Origin: Eimeria necatrix
Taxonomy: Eukaryota > Apicomplexa > Conoidasida > Eucoccidiorida > Eimeriidae
Direction of reading: 5' to 3'
Length of the DNA: 14,719 bases
Assembly (NCBI RefSeq): GCF_000499385.1
Contig: NW_013651791.1
Location: 1 to 14,719 of the forward strand
Shown: piece after piece, positions 1-10,500 of the stretch
How positions within the stretch are numbered: the first letter of the stretch is position 1
How the letters are laid out: each line of letters opens with the position of its first letter
Notes under the pieces: model-generated
Told to the model about the DNA's origin: nothing
The model's input: only the letters and a program-made list of their open reading frames with translations
The model's database searches: none
Translations under genes and position numbers: made by a program

Positions 1-3000
1 ATCGAGGCTTGCTTCTCCAAGGCCGTTCTCTTCTGTGCACTGAGGGGCATGCGGCGGCTCGCTCTGTTGCCTACAATCACGCACAACGAGTACACGCAAC
101 AGTGCATTCGTCACACCGTCATGTCAGTTGCACGATGCGCCACAACACCGACGTTTTTACGTGGGCCCCTTTATGCAATGCACTCGAGTTTCGCGGAGCT
201 ATTGTGACGCGTGCCATCCGGAAAATGAACCGATGTTGAACGGAGTATGCGCAACTTTTGCAAGGTGTCTGCAAGAGGTTTAGGGCGTCGCAGAGTGGGG
301 GAATATGTTTTATTCATTTGCCGCACGTTTTTTAGGTTTGCGTGCAGGTCGTTGGTAAGTTTGTTGAGCAGCACGTGTGCCTCCTTTGCCTTGCACTAGA
401 TGTTGGAGTGCCGCCAGCTACATGCCTGTTTATGGTCACTACATTACTTGTCTGTTGGTCGCTTCGCTCTCAAGCGTGCACATATACAATAGAGAATGTC
501 GAGTAAAGCAAAAGGGAAGGGAAGGAAAGGCGCCCTGGAACATGGCAATGTGGAAAGATGTGCGGGCGGCAGCATTTGCAAGACTGCAAGTGGGTGGGCG
601 GAAGCGTGGCTTAGAATATGTTAGGGCAACGTCGTGATGGCACAGGATCCTGTAGAGCTTTTTGCGATTTTGTGAGGCGTGGAAAGTGGACTCGGAGACT
701 GGCTACATTGCGGCTTTGTGATGTTTGCCTCTATCAACGTTATTTCTTTCTGTGGTTTAACATATAACTGCGTCTTTGTGCTTTTAGTGAACGTTTGAGC
801 AGTGAGTGTGGATCGCCCTTGAAGCTGGAACGGTGCAGATGTTCTGTAGTATATGGGTGGGTGGGTCGCTGTGGTGTGTGATGTCAATGCTTATAGAGGG
901 GAAACGCAGATGTATTTGCACAAGGGTGCACAGTACGTCGTTGTTCCGGAATGTGCATTCGCTGCAGACATTTATTGCGTGAGTTTATGGCACATCAGTG
1001 GAAGCTGGCAGATGCACCTTGCGTAGGTTTGTTTCGCTTTGTTGTAGAGTGCGATTGCCTAGAGAAAAAGGCGTAAGATTAAAATTTCATATTTTGTGGA
1101 CATGATGAACGAGGAGACGCATTATTCGCAGAAAGCACTGCAATGAGTAATTTCTTGCATTACCGCTTCATCAAGGCATTTTTGGCTACATTGTGTGAGT
1201 ATATGATTTTCCATGCACTGACTGTGCCCAATGTTCTCGTTAGTCAAGATGCATTTCGTTTCGAACTCTCACAGGCTCCTCAGGCGTTGCTAGCGTCCGG
1301 CTCAGGAACATTGTAGGTGCCGTAGTTCTCGTTATAGTGTTTGATCATTCGGACAAGGGCGAGGCTTCGCCATGCTGCATTACAGGTGAATTGTCATATA
1401 CGATGTTCACTATAGCTGAATACCTATCACCATTTGCACGAACCACGTTAACATGATAATCACGATACTTCAACCCCAAAGAATGGTTGTGCAGTGGATA
1501 GTCTGTGACGAATTCTATGAAGAAGCTCGCTGAGGTGGGTACTACTGGTGCGTATCGACAATTGTGTAGTGGCTCACGCCATCCTGATTCAGGACGTGCT
1601 TTAGCGAAAGAGTTATCAAGGGGATGTTCAAGGAATATGTTCTTAACTTTACAAGCTGCATCTTGGATATCTGAAACACCGTTGGCATGCTTTGTTTTTC
1701 TCAACACACAGGTAGTGGCTCTAGAGAAACTAACCTCAAGGGCACCTGACACAAGTGATGTTGCATATGAGATAATGTGGCTTCTTGTATAATTAAAAGA
1801 CATTCCGGACTCCAAAAAATCAGCGGGTTGTTCTTCTGGGTCATGCGAACTAGATCACCCGCACATTTTGTGTTTAAGCATCCACCTCATTGCGTCTGTC
1901 TCAGGGTGTCCAATTCCTTACGATTCTGAACGGTCATTAGGGCTATATGGCTCTTGTAAATATTTACTGCGCACATGTTCAGCTTCTCCAAAATTTAGAG
2001 CCGTTATGCCATCAGGAGGCCACGCACACACGTGTCGGATATTTCTTTGTATATTCTGTTTTCAGCAGAATGAAACAAGAGATATACGCAACAAATGTGG
2101 TGCATATTTGTTGTCGGGCTTTGCTGCTACTTTTCAGCAGTGGACACAGTTGTGCGCAACCAAATAAGTCACCTCATTGCGTTTGCCGTTCTTTGCTAGT
2201 CATACAGCTTTCTGCATTTGACCACGTTGCCTGTAGATCCGTGTTTTGTCTCTTCCTGCAGTTTCTGCAGACGAGAAGGCAATTTTAGTCATCATACCCG
2301 TCAGATCGTCAGTTTCAAGGATGCAAGACAGAGCTGTTCTACTTGCGGCACACAATGCTTGCGCGCTATGCATATGAACGAAACGTGGCGTGATATGACA
2401 AGCACCATGGGATTTATTTTGCTCGACAAAACTTTGGTATTTCTATTCTGTCCTTCTTCGGTTTTTATTAAAAGCGTTTCTGAGATTTATTGCTAATTAG
2501 ACTACCGGCTCATCTTGCGTCCATGCTGCCCGTATGTGCAGGTTGTAATCAAGCCTTTTTGCAGCTTCTTCATGTAGACGACGTTAGGTGGAGCAGACGT
2601 CTTTGATGCAGCCACAATGTGAGGAAACGGCGTAAGGCGCCTCCATATGGTTAATGAGGACTCCCCAATTTGGGGCGCACATAGCATGGGTGTTTGTTCT
2701 GCATTGTTTGTATTTCACTTGTCTGTCGCGAAAACGGATTCGCCCGAATTCACTTTGCTGCTCAGCCGCTATAACGGTGCTTTCGCCTTTGCTTTCGTTG
2801 GTACCTCTGCAGATGTACGGTAATTTTTGGCATGATGCCTAAATTAGCGCAGAGGAATTGCTTACCTGTGTGTACACGATTAGAAAATATGATCGGGTTG
2901 GACTTTCTAACTTTTTCATTTATGTCGAGTGTAGGCTGTACATAGTAAATTGTGTGAATTCCTAGCTCTTACGATTTGGATGGTCTGCAGGTCGTGCAAA

Positions 3001-4516
3001 CACTTTCCGGTGGACAAAGGCCATGGCGTAGCCAGGTGCTGGTCAAGTCCCATGTATTCTCGCAGTGAGTCATACGTCCAACATTCCTTTGAATACCTTA
3101 GTCGCCATGTGACTCTTGTAGGTGTTTCAGAGGAGCCAACGTATTTGCGAAAAGAGGACAATTTTCGTAGAATTCATGACATTATCCTTATACAGCACAT
3201 TTGGAGCCTGGCCAAATCAGCTTTTTCTGACTGTGAAGTATTGTGGCCATGCGTTGCAACAAGCACGGAAATACAGAGCCATACAAAAAGCTTCACTGCT
3301 TTTCCCTGCAAGCTCAAAGACTAGTTGAAAATGGGGGTCGACCGAAAACGTTGAACTCATTTTGGATAGGATCCTCTCAATTACCTCACGTGCCTCAGGC
3401 CTGGCATGTATCTTTGCACGATTCCTACTCGGCTTTAAAGCAGTCAGCAGTTTGTGGGGGGGCGACAGCCTTGATGCGAGAGCACTCGCATTGTAAGCAT
3501 GCTGTGTGGCGTATGTGCAGCATTACTAGCAGGGAGACGAAAGTGCTGAACGTCTTGCGCTTACACGCTATCGACGCACTGTTGAGGGCTCGTCCCATTT
3601 CCTCAACATTACTGCGTAGCGAGCAATTGCATTATATAACCAAAACAACCTGAACAACGTTGGGAGCAATGCTAGGTGAATAAACGAGAATTGGGGGGCT
3701 AAATAAATTATCCCGGGGGTTTACAGTCATATTCGTGCTCCTGAGCATATCAAGAGGGATTCAGGCTGAATTTACGTCCTTCAGGGCGGCATGCAAAAGT
3801 CATTTGAACAACACTGTCAGGGAATCAGTATTGGAGCCGTATGTTCTCTAAATTCTCCCGGTGGAGTTGGAGCATGAAGAGTTCAGCCATTGGGTGCCCA
3901 AACGCTTGAGAGACCTGATTACCTGCTCGACGGTCTTTGCGTCTGTCTGCCAGGTGTGTCTTAGTGGGTCGAATGCTCCAAAATGTCTCTTCGCACTGCA
4001 TTTCTCACTCTGGTTCGTTTGATGGAGGGAGCCTACCTGAAATTCGCTGAATTCTCGCGGGTCAGTGAACGCTTGCAATTGTGAGTTTCGAAGGGAAAAT
4101 TCAAAAACGATGGCCACTAGTCCATGAATATACTCGATGCACGCCACCCATAGTCGACGCCAGGCGCTTTGATGAATTATGGACACAACGAACCTATATC
4201 GACAAGTAGGTGTGCATGGTGAGATGGCTGATCAGGGGTGGATTAAGCGGCACTGGGACTTTCATTCCACAGGAATTAAAGTTTTTGTACCAGGTTTGAG
4301 GCATCAAAAGTGTTGCTTGTTGCTTGCGTGAGATTTGTGGGCAATGGAAGGAGCAAGTAGTCTTCGCGACAGTTTCTTGGCTAGCGAGTCGAAGCCTAGT
4401 CATTGCGGCGTGAGGCCTAGTTTAAGGTTCGTGCTGCTGACGTATCTGCTAAGAAGTGAGTTCGGTTGCACATCGTCTAATGACATACTTTTCTGGCATA
4501 TATGTGTGGTTTGCAG
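1..4516. other. 5' flank: no recognised gene
   Basis: This stretch is T/G-rich on the + strand. Open frames occur on both strands, the largest being 1345-1815 on the - strand (156 codons), 3243-3653 on + (136 codons), 2950-3324 on + (124 codons) and 3848-4186 on - (112 codons). None shows a motif, signal peptide or family resemblance that I recognise, and several overlap other open frames on the opposite strand. A search of every GTRNG donor on the + strand found only one good acceptor-3-nt-donor site here (CAC at 372-374), compared with 22 in the next 8.8 kb. It may be upstream intron, 5' untranslated region or intergenic DNA. No promoter could be called. Confidence 0.5.
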
Positions 4517-4519
4517 CGA
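4517..4519 (+). other. Microexon 1, CGA (Arg), entry to the collagen-like run
   Basis: Acceptor CAG at 4514-4516 follows a T/G-rich stretch. Donor GTACGT is at 4520-4525. The intron to the first glycine is 359 nt, much shorter than the 488-668 nt introns that normally separate a Y codon from the next glycine. It may therefore be the last codon of a non-collagenous upstream part rather than the Y residue of an earlier triplet. No matching G and X microexons were found upstream. Confidence 0.6.
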
Positions 4520-7500
4520 GTACGTGTTTCCAGTATTGATCAAATGCACGCAGAGTGGGGCGAACAGTTGGGGAACTGACTTGCCATTTTGGCCTGTACC
4601 CAAACTCTGGCTTATGCAGCTTCACAAAGGCATTTAGAATCGACGTAGGCTAAACGCCGGTGTGCGGCAGTGAAGACAAATGTCGTTGTTGCCATTCGGA
4701 TGTCGTGAGCAAGCGTTAGTCCGCCACCTCTTCGCAAAAATAGACGAGCAGCTTTTTGAACGTCACTGGGACACTTTGACAAACTTGCGTACCTCCTCTT
4801 TGTTTTGAAAGTATCTTTTGCAGTCTTCGTGCTCCTAGTAGCACATAGTTTCTCGCCTAGAAAATAATGGATTGCCAGGGAGTAAGCATCATCGGCGAAA
4901 GAGTTGTGTAAATTATTCAATTCTCTCGGAGCGATGAACGCTTTTAACTTTTAGCGGCAAAAGTGGTTTGGATACTTCATAAAGCATGGCAATAAAATTG
5001 TCTAGCAAGCAAAGTGTTCCTTGCTGTTTTTTTGTTTTGTCGTTTTAAACTAATTGATGTTATTAGAGATTTCCCGCAGCTGTCTAGCTCAAGACGAGAC
5101 CTCTCAATAACGAGTGCGTTCGGTGAATGTGCTAAAAGTTGCGCAGCGGCTTTGCTGTGTCCGCGTTATTTCCTTTCATTGGCCCGTCCTTTTGCCGCTC
5201 GAGGAAGCTGCGCAAGAACATAAGCATGCATCTGCAGCCTGTATGTCCTCGATGTGCACCAAATCACAGTACTTTTCGGGATCACATTGAAGATCACAAG
5301 CATCAATTAATTTCTTCGCAACGTGCTCTTGTGAACTATTTCTTGAGCAAAGCCGTGCAACAATGCGCTTCTCGACAGGCGTTGTTGTGTCCACATTCGC
5401 AGTCATCAATCTCACTTGCAGGTGAGATCTCGTGGTCTTCGGTTTGTAACGTTATAGCTGAGGCTCAGCTTGAGAGTCTTTTAGCTGATATGTTCGACTA
5501 ATGCCATTTTTCGGTAAAATGCAACGGATTGATTCCAAACGCGTATGTGCTCATGAAATATGTTTTCTGTTTGGCATTCAGCCAGTAAGTAAATCACAGG
5601 CTTGTTTATAATGTACAAGGCGTGCTACGAGATGTGCAGAAACAATCACGCTATTTTGAGTCCAGCATATGCTTTGTATAATATACGAGAAGCCTAAGGA
5701 AGTGAAGGAATAAAGATGAAGCTTCTGTGTTCTAGAAAAAGTGCTCCTAAGGTTTCCTTGCTTGTGCCGTTTGCTAGCGTGTTTGTGTCACTTGGTTATG
5801 CACATAGTTGGCCTACCTGTGCCCGAGTGCTGGCATCTTTGTGCTGTTTCATGAAGATGCGATAAATGTTCTGCAGAGACGGCGTTTTGTCTACGTGCCT
5901 AGATAATATTCAGTAGGGAGCCGCCATGGACAGTGGGTGCCTGACGTTTTGTTTGCAGGTCGCATGCTGCAACGCAAGATCTCTCGCGTGAGGAATCTCG
6001 CTAACCCACTCGCGCCTCTCCTTGCAAACCATTTACTGGACCCCAATGCTTGATGGGAAAAGTGATGTATAGCAGAATGTGATTTTTTCGCAATGCTTGT
6101 ACAGAGACTTGTGCTGTCTTGGTTATAGGAGTGCAACTCATATGTTTGTCCTGATTGGCTACAGGGAGTACGCTTCTGCGGCTTGTCGTTTCACGCGAAG
6201 CGCTTAGCTTTCAACGAATCATAGATGCCTGAAATCCTTGGTCACCAAACTGACCGAGCAATTCACAACGCATGAAACGGCCCTTGTCGTTTCTGGCTTG
6301 TACCGTGACCTATGTAGGCCTGTGCGTTTCAAGAGCGGATGCCTCGTGAAGAGTTATTTTTGCTGTTTGATATACTTCTTTATCTAATTTATGTTGCGTC
6401 AATGTTTGAAATTTTTCGAAGCATTCCCTCTGGGTAAAGAGATGTCAGTGTTCAAGAGCTTAGAAATAGCACATTAAAGGAAGGTTGTCAGTAAGTGGGG
6501 TGGCGCTACATTCCAGTTGAAGTATATTTTTAACAAAATCTGGTTCGGCTGATTCGCTGCACTGTGCATAAGTGTGGCTACAAAAAAGGGGAGCGGCGTT
6601 TTTGTAGCCTGTAAGCCGTTAGGTGTGTCGACCTCTGCAACATTCACGCTAATTGTCCGCGCTACTCTCGATTTGACGTCGCATGTTTGCTATTGGTCCC
6701 ATGGTGGTCGCTGTAATTTACCAGCCAACCAGCTATTGTGCGGGCTTTAGATGTTTACATGCCTTTGTTGCGCCAAGGACGTAAGTTCACACATATTTAG
6801 TTGACTAGCAGCGCTTAAAATCGTTCAAAAGGTATGTTGGGATTTTTGCAAGCGTCCATACGTCGCGTGCTTTTGCGCGTAGGCCGAATACGCCAGGCAA
6901 GGCATCTTATCCGTATGCTTTATTCCTGCTGCTATATTTTCTGTTTGAGAGTATTGTGCTTTCTTCAGTAGGACGCCCCAGAGAACAGTGTTGTAGGAAT
7001 GACACAGGCTAGTCAAGTTCTTCATGACGGCAGTTGGTCTTGTCACCATCGTACTCCCCAGGCAGCAGCCAGCATGATCAGTTTGTGACAAAGTGCTCTC
7101 GTTCACGATGTCGCGAGATCTGTGAAGTGGTAGAGCCCGAAACTTTACTTGTGCGCAATATAGTTGGACTTTGGCATTCCCGGAAGATGCTGCTGCCACT
7201 GCAGTCATAATGGTGAACAAATAACGTGGCGTCGCTCGGTCTGTGCCCTTTTGTGTAATGGTTTTACAATGCCTGTAGCCGGTGTCTCGTTGGGGTAACA
7301 CTGTAGATGCTTGCTTTGGAGAGACCAATACTATTTTAGGGAGTAAGCCCTATCGATAGCCAGCTTGCGTGCGTTGTAAAACTCTTGCATAGTTATGAAG
7401 ACTAACAGCTTTCGGCTGCTGCAGCGTCATTCAACATGTGGGCTGCCGCTTGTGACTTACAACAGAGACTAGTGTCTTTCACGCCTTGTGTTTTGCACAA

Positions 7501-10500
7501 ATAGCTGGGTGACGAAATTAATTGTTGCTGCTGCTTGTTTTGCTTTCGGACTATTTCTGCATGTGGTGAATCCTAAGTATGTGCCCTAATTGTCGGGCTC
7601 ATGTTTAGAGAGGTAGTCTGTGTCTGTGTAGATTTAGTCGACTTTTGGGAGACTGCTGGTCGATAATGTATTTGTGGGGAACTGAATCCTGCATGTGATG
7701 GCCACATTGAACCCACCAAGCGCTGCACTGCAATGTAGAACGGAGAGCACTCAGAATTTCGAATTGCAGCCTGTAAGCATTTGTAGTTCGATGAATTCTA
7801 AAAACGATAATGCGGACGAGCGTCGCTAGACGCTTCAAGCCTTAGGTGTTTATCTTCCAATGCCCTCATTCTGTAACTGCCACATCGGTAATTCCGCCTT
7901 TAGCGTCACTGTTTGTGCTGCCTGTGTCCATGAAGCGAGGCAGAGTCATGCGGAGAAATCTGCGTGGGATTAGCCAGTATGGGGATGCATACTATATGTA
8001 ATATAGGAATCATGGTGCAAAGAGTAAGAGATCTTATGTGTTCATTTGGTCGGAAGTTTGTTTCGGGCAGCACAAAGAATGTCAATACAGGCACGAAAAG
8101 TCCTAAAACTGCATGTGCGTTCGACCCTAGCTAGTGTTGTAGCCGTTCCAATGTCGTGCGCGGATGTATGTGAGTCACGTGCGTGTTCAAAAAGGTGTCC
8201 ATAGGGCCTTTGGCGCTTTGTGTGCTATTCGTGAGTATGCCTTTAGTGTGGTAAATGCATGCTGCAGCAGGAAGCACCGCTGCGCAATCTACCAGGAATA
8301 ATGGAAAGGGCAGTGAAACCTTTGGTAGACAGTTAATGATTTGTCTATGCATCGTTCGACAGGAAGCTACTCTTTCAGCTTTCATTCATATGATTTTTAT
8401 TTGCATTATGCTCAAGGATGTTTTAATGCTGAAAGTGACGATGTTCCACGTGAACGATCTGGCTGTCAGCTTGCACCTCGGCATACATAAGCGATAGTTG
8501 GAAGCAGTGTTGACATTTTGTTTAGCCGCTAACGCGCCTTCTCACTCTGCATAGAGGTGTCCGTAATGCGTTGGCAGGGAAGCTTACTTTTTGCATGCCG
8601 TACACATATCCAGTTTGCTTGCTCTAAAATTAGTGAATTGTCAGGGAGTAGGTGTTTGTGTGTTGTCAGTTTCTTCACTTCGTCGCATTTATACGCTCTT
8701 GTCAATATTTCCGGTTCTTTACCACACAGATATATTGGACTTTTGAAGGGCTGCCTTATGAGCTTTGTAGCGTTTTGCAATGCGTCCTAGTGGACGCACA
8801 GTTTGCACAAGCATATGCGTGACGAAGTGTTTCATGCCCCTCTGATGTGTTTTCCAATTGCGTTGGCACAGGTTCTCTTTGGGCGTTGCTGAAATCCATG
8901 TGGGCGGCAATATGTTACTAGCTGCGTTGGGCAATCTTCCAAAGCTTTTTCAAAGAATGATGATCTATAACTGCGTTAGTCTCAGATTGCTGCCTAGGCG
9001 TGCTGCTCGCACTGTCAGCAAAAGTCTATCTCCTGAAATGCGGGGGGAAGCTTCCACAAGACGAGTTCGCAGGTTGTATGTTTTGAGTGCAACAGAACGC
9101 AGTGCACTTTGGCTAAGAAAGATGACAGGACTTCTTGGACGGTCTCCACCCGAAATCAGTTATGAGTCCCAACAAGCGCGAAACTGTACTGAGAATCCGA
9201 GGAGAGATATGCTTGCTGTTTCTCGTTCCTACACACTGACCTACCGAAACCAAATTTATCATATGAAATCACTGCGGCCGTGAGCTATAGGGGTTGTCTT
9301 CCCCTCATCCTGGAAAAACATATTGCTTGGCGAATGAAAGTTTGTTTATCACAACAATTTAGCTGACCGCCACTCCTAGACACTGTCGAGTGCGGCGTGC
9401 GTCCAGCGATGGCCCTGCTGATGTAGGTGCAAAGATGTGATCGCAAGAACACATGCGCTGATTAGTGTTGATAACGTATTTGTGCTGCCCACAGGACGTA
9501 TGCTCATGCATATTCAGTCAAAGTTGCAAGCTGCGCTTCAAAGAACTGGGAGGCTAGCGTTTCGTTTTCGTGGAACTTTTCTTTTGACTAAAATGATGAA
9601 GGTTTGCTGGTGCATAGCAGGATCATAAGCATGATGCCTTTACCAGCGGAGCTGTGAGAGCAAACTTGCCAACATTGCGTGCAAACCTGCGTACGCCACA
9701 TACTTGTGCAGACAAAATGACTGTTTAGGTTGTCGGATACGTCTCGACATGTTATTGTTCCACGCCCTCCGCAGAAGGCATCACAGCGCATTCTTACAAG
9801 AACAGCCGCCGTCAGCTCCCTTCATGGATCTGTGGTGGCCTTGACGCTGGCTTTGTACTCGAGCAGGCGCCTGCACGTGTGAATTCGCATAAAAGAAGTG
9901 ATTCATATGTGCGACGTTTCACTGTACATTCAGGCTCCAAGCTAGCTTCTCGCCTTCTTACGATATGATCTGGATCTGCCATATCCGAAGAAACACCAAA
10001 GTAACAATAAGGTCCGGAAAAATTCTGCAAACACCTTGTGACAAAGTCCAAGATGGCTTCCAGTGCTTGCGCATGATAAAAAAGTTTTAGAAAGGCACTA
10101 GCAGCTTTACCGCTGAGAACGTATTACAGTTGCAGTTCTTGGAAGCGGTGATATATCAGGGCGTAGGTGTCTCTGCGTCTGGCCAACTTGCACATATTCT
10201 TGATTTTGCACCGAAAAATGAAGGTTTTTATTTTCAGATTCCAGTACCGCTGAGGAAGGGAAACAGTTAAGCCTGCAAAACTGCCTTTTCGCAGCCGGTA
10301 TGAATTCAGAGGTCTCCTGATGAAGTTCATTTGGGGGTTGAGAACAAGCAAATTAATCACGTAATCAAAGGCTGCTTGCCCCTGTTGCAAACGGTTATTC
10401 CAGTATGCGAATTCTATAACTGTATGTCGAGAAGTCCAGTAATATGTATGGTTGTTGATTTGGCAGCTCGCATTTTTACCGAGAGTGATGTACCTGAGCA

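Noticed and set aside
369..380. CAG-CAC-GTGTGC, an acceptor-3-nt-donor site far upstream
   Set aside because: The acceptor is purine-rich, the codon (His) does not fit Gly-X-Y, and it stands 4.1 kb from the run. About this many chance matches are expected.
1345..1815. 156-codon open frame on the - strand
   Set aside because: No family resemblance was recognised, a 95-codon frame overlaps it on the + strand, and no splice or promoter support was seen.
3559..3570. Same type of site on the - strand (TAG-CGT-GTAAGC)
   Set aside because: A single isolated match, useful as an indication of the chance background rather than as a feature.
3243..3653. 136-codon + strand frame preceded by an overlapping 124-codon frame, suggesting two exons of a gene
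   Set aside because: No convincing donor/acceptor pair joins them, no motif was recognised, and the frames are not linked in phase to the microexon run.
4207..4224. TAG, nine bases, then GTGAGA as a possible 3-codon exon
   Set aside because: The acceptor has no pyrimidine tract and the codons (Val, Cys, Met) do not fit the repeat.
6489..6500. CAG-TAA-GTGGGG site inside an intron
   Set aside because: It would insert a stop codon, and its donor lacks the usual pyrimidine at position 6.
7276..7287. TAG-CCG-GTGTCT as the missing Y codon of triplet 2
   Set aside because: The donor lacks G at position 5 and the next intron would be only 58 nt. GAC at 6778-6780 has a perfect GTAAGT donor, although its acceptor is AAG.
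6825..7328. Longest open frame, 167 codons on the - strand
   Set aside because: It has no recognisable domain or signal, lies antisense within a microexon intron, and sits in a window where long frames are common on both strands.
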